Source of the DNA: Actinomycetota bacterium
GTDB lineage: Bacteria; Actinomycetota; Actinomycetes; Streptosporangiales; Streptosporangiaceae
DNA: 60,663 nucleotides
Assembly: GCA_003168255.1 (NCBI GenBank)
Contig: PMSU01000107.1
Span: forward strand, 1 to 60,663
Direction: 5' to 3'
Each line of letters opens with the position of its first letter. Position 1 is the first letter of the stretch. Positions 46,155 to 54,212 of this stretch are shown one piece after another. The translations under genes were made by a program, and so were the position numbers. A model generated the notes under the pieces. The model was not told where the DNA came from. It did no database searches and saw only the letters and a list, made by a program, of their open reading frames with translations.

Positions 46155-46629
46155 TACCAAGAGGCTCAGCAGATTCGTTTCGATCTTTGGCCTTTCTGGC
46201 TGAAACAGGGCGGGTCATGGGTCCGAAGAGCTAACCGCGCGTTACGCCAGACGGTGCCGCCTGCCGTTCACTCGGGCAGGCCGATCCTGCGGTCGCCCCA
46301 TGCCACGCGTCCTTGGTCTCTCACTATCGTCTGGACCCTGCCCGCGAAGTGCCGTTAGATGGCACCCAGCAATCGCGAGCACCACCCTGACGAAGCGCAA
46401 CGGTGCCGCACAGAACGGCACCCCAGCATCGTGACGATCGAATCTCAGGACCGCGACAGAGTCGGCGCTCGGGAGCGATGGTCCGGGCGGTGGATGCGTT
46501 CGGTGCCGGTGCCGGTGCAGGGGCGTGACTGCCGCGACCGTCTTGCCGTGGGGTTCTCGTCATTTGCAGGGGCCTTGGCTGGCCCAGCCTCCGGGTCTCT
46601 CAACCCCGTCCGCTGCCCTTGTCCCGAAG
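46155..46629. other. Gene-free region after the ArsR operon
   Basis: No frame here has recognisable sequence. It leads into an integrase remnant and may be part of the same decayed element. Confidence 0.4.
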
Positions 46630-46850
46630 GCGCCTTGTTCACCAATACCGAGCGGCTGGCATTAGCTGGATTGCTCGCCGCCTACAGCGGTCTGACCCGT
46701 CAGGCCTACGAGCTGGACCCGCGCCAGTACGCAGGTTGGTACCAGCAGCACCACCTGCGCCTGTTCCAGGCCCGCCGCGCGGACATCGAGAGTTTGCCCG
46801 CGACCCCGAAGCCCGCGGCCGTGCCAGGGTGGCGGGTTAGCGGGCCGGCC
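46630..46850 (+). pseudogene. N-terminal stub of a tyrosine recombinase/integrase
   Basis: Reads LFTNTERLALAGLLAAYSGL then TRQAYELDPRQYAGWYQQHH and LRLFQARRADIE, the SAM-like core-binding domain that opens an actinobacterial integrase family. After RADIE the homology moves one frame over (EFARDPEARGRARVAG), so there is a frameshift, and the catalytic domain is absent. The complementary C-terminal stub is 5.8 kb to the left. Confidence 0.6.
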
Positions 46851-46856
46851 GGGGCG

Positions 46857-47567
46857 TCATGCGCGGCAGGCGATCCCGTCGAGGACGGTGCTGAGCCCGA
46901 ACCGGAACTCATCGTCGGCGAAGTCGGCCGGCGGGGCGGCCGCGTGCTGGGTCATGGCGGCGACCAGGCGGGGGAAGCGTTCGGGGTCAGCCAGCCGCAG
47001 TAGCATCCGGGCGTACCGTGAGCCCGGATTGTCGCCGGGCCGGACCCGGCGGCCCAGCCCGGTCGCGAGCTGAGTCTGGCCCCGGACATAGACATTGACC
47101 AGCAGCAGCGCCGACAGCTTCTCGGTCTCGGCCAGGCGGGTCGGCTGCAGCGCCTCGAGCCCGCGCTCGGTCCACTGGATCTGGTACGGGAGCGCGGGCG
47201 GATCCGGCAGGGACACGCCCAGCACCCAGGGGTGGGCCTCGAGCCGGGAGCGCGCGGCGTAGGCCCAGGCTGACAGCCGGTCGCGCCAGCACACCTGGCC
47301 GTAGGCAGGGAAGTCCGGCGGTCCGATGGCCTCGTCGATCATGAGAGCGAGCAGCTCGTCCTTGGCCTGAACGTAGCGGTACAGGCCCATCGAGGTCATG
47401 CCGAGCCGCACTCCGACGGTCCGCATGGACACGCGGCTGAGGCCGCCTTCGTCAGCCAGCTCTACGCCGGCTGCGGCGATCGCGCGTATGTGCAGGCTGC
47501 GCCGGGGCCCCGGCCGCCTGCCGTGGTCACCGTGCCAGGCCAGGTCCACATAGTCCGGAATGCCCAT
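46857..47567 (-). CDS. TetR-family regulator with TetR-type C-terminal domain
   Basis: 236 residues from ATG 47567. Helix-turn-helix at about 44-66 (SRVSMRTVGVRLGMTSMGLY then RYVQAKDELL), followed by a ligand domain with YARMLLRLADPERFPRLVAA, as in the TetR_C_1 group. It is divergent from a TetX-like monooxygenase gene, the classic arrangement in which the regulator controls the flavoenzyme and itself. Confidence 0.87.
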   Translation of the reverse strand: MGIPDYVDLAWHGDHGRRPGPRRSLHIRAIAAAGVELADEGGLSRVSMRTVGVRLGMTSMGLYRYVQAKDELLALMIDEAIGPPDFPAYGQVCWRDRLSAWAYAARSRLEAHPWVLGVSLPDPPALPYQIQWTERGLEALQPTRLAETEKLSALLLVNVYVRGQTQLATGLGRRVRPGDNPGSRYARMLLRLADPERFPRLVAAMTQHAAAPPADFADDEFRFGLSTVLDGIACRA

Positions 47568-47590
47568 GGTGTTGTGCCCATCCGGGCGGA

Positions 47591-47612
47591 GTGTACTGCT
47601 TGCAGTGTACAC
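47591..47612. promoter_or_regulatory. Repeat-rich putative TetR operator
   Basis: GTGTACTGCTTGCAGTGTAC lies between the TetR start (47567) and the monooxygenase start (47683). It contains the inverted repeat ACTGC-TT-GCAGT (47595-47606) and two GTGTAC direct copies. A further TTACA...TGTAA pair lies at about 47634-47659. Confidence 0.45.
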
Positions 47613-47682
47613 AGTCGAAAGTCTACTATCCGCTTACACTGACATCAGTTTTCGATGTAAGCAGATAAGACGGGGAGGCTCG

Positions 47683-48888
47683 GTGCGGAACAGGGACGTG
47701 CTCATCTCGGGGGCCGGTGTGGGCGGGCAGGCGCTGGCCTACTGGCTGCGGCGGCTCGGCTTCACCCCGGTTGTGGTGGAGCGAGCGCCCGCGCCGCGCG
47801 ACGGCGGCCAGGCCGTCGACCTGCGCGGGGCGGCGATCGAAGTGGCCCGGCGGACGGGAATCCTGGACGCGGCCCGGGCGGCGCGCACCGGCACCCGCGG
47901 AATGTCCTACGTGAGCTCCGCCGGGAAGCGGCTGGCCAGCGTCAACGCCGCGTTCGGGGTCATCGACCCGCAGGATGTAGAGATCGTCCGCGGCGACCTG
48001 GTGAGCATCCTGTACCAGGCCGCCAGGAATGACGTCGAGTACATCTTCGACGATTCCATCTCGAGCCTGACCGACGCCGGGGACGGCGTCACGGTGACTT
48101 TCGAGCGGTCGGCGCCCCGCACGTTCCATCTTGTAGTAGGCGCCGACGGACTGCATTCCCGGGTGCGCAGCCTGGCCTTTGGCCCGGAGTCGCGCTTCAT
48201 CGGTCATCTGGGCCTGTACCTTTCAGTGTTCACCATCCCCAACGACCTGGAGCTGGATCACTGGCAGCTCATCTACGTGACTCCCGGCAAATCGGTGACT
48301 GTCACCAGCGCGCGAGGCAATCGCGAGGCGCGGGCGATCTTCTTCTTCGCCTCCGGGCCGCTCGACTACGACTACCGTGACCGCGGCCAGCAGCAGAAAC
48401 TCCTCGCCGACGCGTTCGCCGGGGAGGGCTGGGAGGTACCCGGGCTGCTCACGGCCATGCGGGAGGCCCCGGACTTCTACTTTGACTCCGCTAGCCAGGT
48501 CCGCATGGACAGCTGGTCGGCCGGGCGGGTCACGCTCGTCGGCGACGCCGGCTACTGCCCGTCGCCGCTGTCCGGCCAGGGAAGCAGCCTCGCCCTGGTC
48601 GGGGCCTACGTCCTGGGCAGCGAACTGCGCGCCGCGGACGGCGACCATCATGACGCCTTCGCGCGCTACCAGCAGCGCATGCAGGATTTCGTCGAGCGCA
48701 ACCAGCAGATAGCCACCGGCAACGCCAAGCGGTTCACGCCCACCAGCCGCCGGCAGATCTGGCTGCAGAATCTAGGCATCAGAGCCCTGCCGTACATGCC
48801 TGGCAAGAACCGGATCCTCAGCCTCGCGACCAGAGGCGTTAAAGAGGCCGCCAACGCCATCACGCTGCCCAGCCCGGCTTCGGACTAA
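47683..48888 (+). CDS. FAD-dependent monooxygenase (TetX/PHBH-like)
   Basis: 401 residues from GTG 47683 with GGGGAGG at good spacing. FAD motifs: ISGAGVGGQALAYWLRRLG, the DG motif in VVGADGLHSRVR, and the GD motif in VTLVGDAGYCPSPLSGQGSS. Class A flavoprotein hydroxylase; the closest functional analogues modify aromatic natural products or tetracyclines. Divergent TetR partner. Its stop codon overlaps the 3' end of a decayed DUF222 gene on the other strand. Confidence 0.88.
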   Translation: MRNRDVLISGAGVGGQALAYWLRRLGFTPVVVERAPAPRDGGQAVDLRGAAIEVARRTGILDAARAARTGTRGMSYVSSAGKRLASVNAAFGVIDPQDVEIVRGDLVSILYQAARNDVEYIFDDSISSLTDAGDGVTVTFERSAPRTFHLVVGADGLHSRVRSLAFGPESRFIGHLGLYLSVFTIPNDLELDHWQLIYVTPGKSVTVTSARGNREARAIFFFASGPLDYDYRDRGQQQKLLADAFAGEGWEVPGLLTAMREAPDFYFDSASQVRMDSWSAGRVTLVGDAGYCPSPLSGQGSSLALVGAYVLGSELRAADGDHHDAFARYQQRMQDFVERNQQIATGNAKRFTPTSRRQIWLQNLGIRALPYMPGKNRILSLATRGVKEAANAITLPSPASD

Positions 48889-49169
48889 CGCAACCGCCGC
48901 AACCTGCCGTCCGCGAACCCGCACCCGCCGCCCGGCCGGTCCCGGGGCACGAACCCGGATTCGACGGTCTCGGCGGCCCGGGGCGGCGCCGCGGCGATCA
49001 GCGCGGCCAGCTCCGCGGCGTCCAGCCCGGCCAGCTCCGCCGGGCGGCCGCCGTCCGGATCCGGCCCGCCCCACCCCTCGTCCGGGGGGATGTCATGCGC
49101 GGCCAGCGCAGCCAGGCGGGCGTCCAGGAGGTCATCGTCCCAGGGGCCGGGCTGCTGCGCTGCGGACAC
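48885..49169 (-). pseudogene. N-terminal stub of a DUF222/HNH-endonuclease-like gene
   Basis: 94 residues from GTG 49169 behind GGAGGTGA. WDDDLLDARLAALAAHDIPP, LAGLDAAELAALIAAAPPRA and GFVPRDRPGGGCGFADG fit the N-terminus of DUF222/HNH proteins of 400-500 residues. Homology ends at about 48910, with a stop reading into the monooxygenase 3' end. Paralogue of the fragment at 1-139. Confidence 0.55.
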
Positions 49170-49204
49170 GACGACTCACCTCCGTCCAGGCCAGGACCGG
49201 TCAC

Positions 49205-49238
49205 GTTCTTCGAACACTATATCGTACAGCTACGACAG
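49205..49238 (-). promoter_or_regulatory. Second copy of the LexA-like upstream element
   Basis: Nearly identical to 186-219. CGAAC-N4-TATCG is at 49211-49224 and the perfect inverted repeat TCGTA-CAGC-TACGA at 49222-49235. Conservation of both pieces between two copies, while the flanks diverge, suggests function. Confidence 0.45.
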
Positions 49239-49606
49239 GCCGCAGCAAAACCACGCACGCCACGCCGGTCAATCTGCCAGCCGGCCACGCTGGCAAGCGC
49301 GACGAACGGCGGGCGCACAGGTGACCCAAACTGCAACCCAGCCGGACTCACGTGATCACTGCTGCGGGGACCACCTGCCTCGGGCCGCGCCCGACCGTCG
49401 GCGGTGGAGTCGTCTCCGCGACGGTAGAGCGTAAGGGAGCTCATGGCCCCTCTGGCAGCCCAGTCCAGCTTCTCGCTCACCAACAAAGCGGCAGATAAGC
49501 CAGAAATCATGTATCACCGGGAGCTTGACCGCCTCTTTACCTCTAGCTGGTCTAATCGAGGGCCATGCGACAGGACGGGCCACGTCCACAGAAGGAGAGA
49601 CGGTCC
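49239..49606. other. Gene-free region before the protease gene
   Basis: No supported gene. The last 50 bases carry the protease leader and its ribosome site (AAGGAGAGA). The centre shows nothing I can assign. Confidence 0.4.
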
Positions 49607-50710
49607 ATGATGAGGAAGCGATTGCTGCTAGGCGCGGGTGCATCCGCGCTGGGATTGGCCACGATGTTGGTGGTACCTGCCACCATGTCCACGGCCGCGA
49701 CGATGCCGGCCGCAGCCGCCCCCGGAGCGGTCGGGGTGAAGGTCCACGTCAACAAGGCCGCTATCTTGGCCTACTGGACGTCGGCCCGGCGGGCCGCGGC
49801 CAAGAACGACGACGTCTTGACGATCGCCGGGCCGCCAAAGACCGAATCGATCAGGTCTGTGCATCCCGGCAAGGCAGGCTCGGTACCCGGCGGCTCGCCC
49901 AGCGGCGCCACGGCGTCGGTCCCGGCCATCCACTCACCTCGGACTCCCGACGCCTTTAGCTACCCGTACCCGTACGACAGCTGGACGGTGCCGAACGGCG
50001 ACTATACGAAGTACCCGTGGAAAGTCAACGGAAAAGTCTACTTCACCAACGACGGGGCGGACTACGTCTGCTCAGGCACGGTCGTCCCGTCCGCCGCCGG
50101 AACGAGCAACGAAGACGAGGTGTGGACGGCCGGGCACTGCTTGTCCAACACCGAGTCTCTGACCGGCGTATGGGATAGCTCCCTCGAGTTCGTCCCGTCC
50201 TACAACGGCACCGTCAAGAAGCAGAAGCCGGATGGGGTTTTCGTATGGACCGGCGCCGCGGAGACTACGTCGGCGTGGCTAGACAACCGCGACCTCAGCG
50301 AGGACGAGGCGGCCTTCACGGTCGATACCAACGGCAGCGGCCACATTCTCGGGAACGTAACCGGCTGGGCGGGCTTCGCGTGGAACTACAGCACCGACGA
50401 GCAGTTCGTCGCCTTCGGCTACCCGGCTGAGAGCCCCTACAACGGCGAGACGCTGATCACGGACCTGGGCGCCTCGGCGGTTCTCGACACGGGGGTCGGC
50501 GGAGCAGGCTCGCCTCCGATAGGGATCGGTAACCCCATGACCGGCGGCTCAAGCGGGGGCGGCTGGATGATGGGCTGGACCGACAAGGGCACGGGTTATG
50601 TCGACGGGCACAACGACTATAAGTACGATGACCAGCCCTTGGCCATGTACTCGCCGTACCAGGACACGCTGTCCAACACGGTGCGTTGCTTCGGCGCCAC
50701 TAGCTGCTGA
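49607..50710 (+). CDS. Secreted trypsin-like serine protease
   Basis: 367 residues. Signal peptide at about 1-31 (MMRKRLLLGAGASALGLATM), a pro-region rich in Ala/Gly/Pro, then a chymotrypsin fold: H177 in VWTAGHCLS next to a likely C155-C178 disulfide, probable Asp in DLSEDEAAF near 233, and nucleophile S316 in TGGSSGGGWM, where GSSGG replaces GDSGG. Extracellular peptidase. ATG 49607 follows AAGGAGAGA. No neighbouring partner. Confidence 0.85.
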   Translation: MMRKRLLLGAGASALGLATMLVVPATMSTAATMPAAAAPGAVGVKVHVNKAAILAYWTSARRAAAKNDDVLTIAGPPKTESIRSVHPGKAGSVPGGSPSGATASVPAIHSPRTPDAFSYPYPYDSWTVPNGDYTKYPWKVNGKVYFTNDGADYVCSGTVVPSAAGTSNEDEVWTAGHCLSNTESLTGVWDSSLEFVPSYNGTVKKQKPDGVFVWTGAAETTSAWLDNRDLSEDEAAFTVDTNGSGHILGNVTGWAGFAWNYSTDEQFVAFGYPAESPYNGETLITDLGASAVLDTGVGGAGSPPIGIGNPMTGGSSGGGWMMGWTDKGTGYVDGHNDYKYDDQPLAMYSPYQDTLSNTVRCFGATSC

Positions 50711-50980
50711 ACCAGATCACCTCTATCGGCCAGTACTCCAGCCTGAGATCGTGATCTTGCGGCATGGCGGGCTGGATGTGAGATGACCGCCGGCTGATCA
50801 TCTGGGTTGAGGACAACTCATGACGATCTTGCGGTGGCCGCTGGCCACAGCGTAGGCCCTGCCCGCTGGCTGGGTGAGCTCGACGAGCTGATGGGCGGAT
50901 CGCAGGCTGATTCGCCCGGGTCGAGCCCAGCTGGCGGGCAGGGTCGTTCGTGCTGGCCCCGCTGGACACCGACCCGCACG
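50711..50980. other. Gene-free region
   Basis: No supported gene. A short segment (GATCTTGCGG) occurs twice, near 50752 and 50823, but no larger element is visible. Confidence 0.4.
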
Positions 50981-51668
50981 TCACATACCGGGGTGCCGGT
51001 GTGAAGCAGGCGACACGCGGTAACCGGCGCTAGCAAGCCAAGATCGCGCCCGGCCACGTTGGCGCTCCTCGGAAAACGCCTGCCATCGCTGGAATTCCTC
51101 GGGCCAGCGTGCCAGGACGTCCTTGAACCGGCGGAACGCTCCTCGGCCTTCGACTGCGATGGCCAGGTGATCGGCCTGGCCAGGGTCATCCACGCTGGCA
51201 ATGAACAGTTCCATGTCCTGGTATCCAGCCCGTGACCCCTCGCAATTCACCTGCAGCCACCGCCCGGGATCATCCGCGGCGTCTTCTTCTTCCGCGCCGG
51301 CATCTACGGCGTAGTCGATCGACTCCTCTGGCCAGGCCGCACCCGTCGTCAGGTCAATCCGCCCGCCACCGTAGCCGGGATCGCCTTCGAGGATGCCGGC
51401 CAACTCGGCGAGGTCGACAGGAAGCGACCTGAGCAGGGGCGTGGCGCCGGTGCCGAGCAGGCTATCGAGCTGGTCAGCCAGATCATCATCGCCCTCCCAG
51501 CCTCGCTGGGAGGGCGACAGCCAGCAGCCGAGCCAGCTCATGCGCGCCCTCGGCCTGCTGGGCGAGGGCGGCGAGCACGCCGTCGTTAGCCAGCTGGAGA
51601 GCATCTTCGGGGATGCCGCCGCGGTCCAGCAGGCTGACGACAGCCGGTCCGTCGCCCCGGTAAACCAC
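50981..51668 (-). pseudogene. UPF0158 family gene frameshifted at a perfect hairpin
   Basis: The C-terminal frame (ending 50981) reads DDDLADQLDSLLG, then VNCEGSRAGYQDMELFIASV and GAFRRFKDVLARWPEEFQRW, a clear UPF0158 signature. The N-terminal part lies in another frame from GTG 51668 (GPAVVSLLDRGGIPEDALQL, then QQAEGAHELARLLAVALPAR). The frames switch at 51491-51515, where 11-base arms form a hairpin with a 3-base loop. An indel there, real or from sequencing, breaks the gene. Function of the family is unknown. Confidence 0.65.
51491..51515. repeat. Perfect 11-bp hairpin inside the UPF0158 gene
   Basis: GCCCTCCCAGC (51491-51501) and GCTGGGAGGGC (51505-51515) are exact inverted copies around the loop CTC. 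It coincides with the frame switch of the host gene. Such hairpins promote replication slippage and also sequencing compressions. Confidence 0.85.
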
Positions 51669-51928
51669 TCCCCCGTAGCGCGGTTCTCTGCTCCTTGATG
51701 TTCATCTTCCGAAGTCTTACGCAGTGCCCGCCCATCCGGTCAGCCGATTTGCGTCAGCGCTCTAGGCTCGTGGCCCCTGTAGCACCGATGAGTAAGCAAC
51801 TGGCTCGGTCGGCGTCATCCCAGCGGGAACGCGCCCAGCGCCCGCAGGTGGATCGCCGCCTTGCGCGGCTCGCAGCAGCGGCTGGCGTCGCTTTCCCGGA
51901 TTCTGCAGCGGTCGGCGCGTTGTTGCCG
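51669..51928. other. Gene-free region
   Basis: Open frames exist on both strands but none shows a domain or a ribosome site. It separates the UPF0158 gene start from the terminator of the oxidase gene. Confidence 0.4.
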
Positions 51929-51953
51929 GACAACCCCGCCGCTGCGGGTTGTC
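51929..51953 (-). terminator. Hairpin immediately after the oxidase gene
   Basis: GACAACCC and GGGTTGTC arms with a 9-base GC-rich centre, touching the stop codon of the oxidase gene on the minus strand. No U-tract follows, which is usual for actinobacterial terminators. Confidence 0.5.
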
Positions 51954-52957
51954 TAACGGCCCGGCGACGGATGGCGGCGCAGGATCTGCTCGGTGATGTC
52001 GCGGGCGCAGCCCCAGGAGAGGGTGACGCCTGCCCCGCTGTGTCCGTAGTTGTGCAGGAGCAGCCGTCCTGAGCCGAGGTGTTCGGCCTCGAGGCGCACC
52101 TGGGGCCTGACCGGGCGCAGGCCGACACGCTGCGCCAGTATCTCGGCTCCTGCCAGCCGGGGCTCTACGGCGGCGCAGCCGGCCAGGATGCGCTGGGACG
52201 TCTCGGGGTCGGGGTCCAGGCTCCAGTTCCCGCGCTCTTCGGTGCCGCCGAGAAGCACGGTGTCACCGTGCGGGAACATGTACACAAGGTCCGCCGTCGC
52301 ATCGCCCGCCCCGATGAAGAAGTCGCTGATGCCGGGATTCGCAACGATGACGGCCTGGCCTCGCACGGGCTGCAGCGCGGGATCAGGGACCAGGTGATGT
52401 GCCTGGACGCCGGTGCAGTTGACGACCACCGGGACTTCCGCCGCCGCCTCGGCCAGGGAGCCGACCGTGGCGACCGCTACCTCCCCCCCACTGCCAGTGA
52501 AGCGGTCCAGCAGGTAGCCGAGGTAGACGGGCATGTTGAGCACGGGCGCGCTGTACTGCCAGCCTGCGACGAAGCCGTCGGGTACCTCGGCGGCTCCGCA
52601 CCGCCGGAAGCCCGATATCAAGGCTGACCAGCCAGGTGGCTCGCCGGGCGCGCGCCATGCCTCGATGCCCCGCACCATGCGGACTCCGGTACCTGGCTGA
52701 CCGGCCAGGTCGCGCAGCGTTGCCAGGGTGCTGCGGCTCCACCGGGTCACCCGCTCGCTCGCCTCGACCAGGTGCGGTCCCCAGACCGCGCCCGCCGCGG
52801 CCGAGGTCGTCTCGAGCGGAAGGCGCGAGGCCCGGATGGTGACGTCCAGCCCAGCCTCGGCCAGGCAGATCGCGGTGGTCAGCCCGGACACCCCGGCCCC
52901 GATCACCAGGACATCAGGTTCGCGGCCGCTCACCCGGGCACGGTACCAGCCGCTCAC
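51953..52957 (-). CDS. FAD-dependent oxidase of the D-amino-acid oxidase family
   Basis: 334 residues from ATG 52957; GTG 52933 (VSGREPDVLVIGAGVSGLTT) is at least as likely because it avoids the repeat array upstream. Motifs: VLVIGAGVSGLTTAICLAEA, TSAAAGAVWGPHL, GLRPVRPQVRLEAE (the substrate Arg), and HNYGHSGAGVTLSWGCA near the C-terminus. D-amino-acid oxidase signatures are good; the enzyme should oxidise a D-amino acid or a related amine with oxygen. A tandem 25-bp repeat covers its start region. Confidence 0.82.
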   Translation of the reverse strand: MSGWYRARVSGREPDVLVIGAGVSGLTTAICLAEAGLDVTIRASRLPLETTSAAAGAVWGPHLVEASERVTRWSRSTLATLRDLAGQPGTGVRMVRGIEAWRAPGEPPGWSALISGFRRCGAAEVPDGFVAGWQYSAPVLNMPVYLGYLLDRFTGSGGEVAVATVGSLAEAAAEVPVVVNCTGVQAHHLVPDPALQPVRGQAVIVANPGISDFFIGAGDATADLVYMFPHGDTVLLGGTEERGNWSLDPDPETSQRILAGCAAVEPRLAGAEILAQRVGLRPVRPQVRLEAEHLGSGRLLLHNYGHSGAGVTLSWGCARDITEQILRRHPSPGR

Positions 52958-53049
52958 CCCGGGCAGGAGACCAGCCGCTCACTCGGGGCAGGAGACCAGC
53001 CGCTTGCCGGGGGTACGGACTTGCCGCTCAACCGCCGGCGCGGGACCAG
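52924..53049. repeat. Degenerate tandem array of a 25-bp unit at the oxidase start
   Basis: About five copies of a unit like CCGCTCACCCCGGGCAGGAG plus ACCAG. The middle copies are near-identical, the last two (toward 53040) diverged. On the minus strand each good copy contains GTGAGCGGC, the same context as the oxidase start codon GTG 52933. The unit is not a multiple of three. Confidence 0.75.
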
Positions 53050-53086
53050 TTGCCCACTGTCGCGGAACATCCGCCGATGCGCGTCG

Positions 53087-53096
53087 TTGTTAACAA
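53087..53096. promoter_or_regulatory. Palindrome TTGTTAACAA upstream of membrane-protein gene
   Basis: Perfect 10-base palindrome 50 bases before ATG 53147, in an AT-richer patch. A possible operator; no regulator is adjacent. Confidence 0.3.
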
Positions 53097-53146
53097 AGAG
53101 GCCCTGTTCTGCCCACACTCCTCTGGGCGCGCAACGAAAGGAAATA

Positions 53147-54061
53147 ATGAGTGGCCGGCGCATCGAAGTAAGCGGCACCCAGGTCATGGCCAGCGTGCTG
53201 GCGACGATCACGGGTGCCATCGCAGCCTCTTACCTCGGGATAGCGGGGACCATCATCGGCGCCGCGGTGATGAGTGTGGCCAGTACCGCGGGCAGCGCGG
53301 TCTACAAGCACTACCTGGGCCGGACTGCCGGACGGCTGCGCGAGGCTGCCCCCGTCATCGCGCACCGGGCAGCCGAGCGGATGACCGCTGTCGGAGCGCA
53401 CGGTACGACGCAGCAGCGTGCCCACGCGAATGGTGCGGGCGTGAAGGCGCCTACCGCTTCCGGGAATGCGGATGACGTGGTTACCGAGACGCTGCCTGCC
53501 CAGCGGGGCCCGGGGGATAAGGCGTCGCCCGCGACACAGGATGGCAAACACGGCGGTCGCGGTGGCGAGACGAGCGAAAATCATAGGCCGGCCGCCGCCC
53601 CGTCCGGACGGCCTGGCTCGCTGCGCCGGGGGGCCGCCTGGCCGCACCGGGGGGCCGCCTGGCCGCACCGGGCGACCGCCTGGCTGCACAGGCGGCCTGG
53701 CTGGCTGCTGGTCACCGTCGCCAGCCTGGGGATATTCCTAGGGGTGATCGGCGGTATCAGCGGGTTTGAGCTGGTCGCGGGGAAGCCACTGGACGCCGTT
53801 GTCTGGCATCGCAGCGGATCGGGCACAACCGTGGGCGGCATCGTGGGCGGGCAATCGGCGCCCAAGCAGCACACCGCTCCCGCAACACGGCAGCCGTCGA
53901 GTCCGGCCTCGCCCAGCCCGAGCAGCAGCCAGACAAGCCCGGCCTCGCCCAGCCCCTCGCCGACGCCCTCTTCCGGCTCTCCGTCGCCGAGCCAAAGCCC
54001 GTCTCCGTCGCCCAGCACATCGGGCCCGAGTACCTCGCCGTCACCGACCCGCGCTTCCTGA
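53147..54061 (+). CDS. Membrane protein with a Pro/Ser-rich extracellular tail
   Basis: 304 residues from ATG 53147 behind AAAGGA. An N-terminal glycine-zipper-like hydrophobic region (SVLATITGAIAASYLGIAGT then IIGAAVMSVASTAGSAVY) is followed by a polar, Ala-rich linker. Then comes a tandem heptad at about 160-187 (RGAAWPH twice, RATAWLH, RRPGWLL), a membrane helix (LVTVASLGIFLGVIGGISGF) and a C-terminal tail of Ser-Pro repeats of about 70 residues. The tail resembles extracellular cell-wall-spanning linkers. Function unknown. The 21-nt repeat at about 53622-53705 is nearly exact. Confidence 0.7.
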   Translation: MSGRRIEVSGTQVMASVLATITGAIAASYLGIAGTIIGAAVMSVASTAGSAVYKHYLGRTAGRLREAAPVIAHRAAERMTAVGAHGTTQQRAHANGAGVKAPTASGNADDVVTETLPAQRGPGDKASPATQDGKHGGRGGETSENHRPAAAPSGRPGSLRRGAAWPHRGAAWPHRATAWLHRRPGWLLVTVASLGIFLGVIGGISGFELVAGKPLDAVVWHRSGSGTTVGGIVGGQSAPKQHTAPATRQPSSPASPSPSSSQTSPASPSPSPTPSSGSPSPSQSPSPSPSTSGPSTSPSPTRAS

Positions 54062-54212
54062 CCTCGGAGGTGGGCGGCACCGCCGTTCGCGTCAGCGTCG
54101 GGATCTCGTTGCCTGCTGCTCAGCGTAGGTAAAGACTTGCCCCGTACTCTCTCTTGGCGCCTCAGCTCAGCATGGATGCCCCTATGACCGGCCGGACTTT
54201 CAGGAGGTAGCG
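54062..54212. other. Short intergenic region before the phosphoesterase gene
   Basis: Carries the ribosome site AGGAGGT at 54202-54208 for the GTG at 54213. No other element recognised. Confidence 0.4.
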
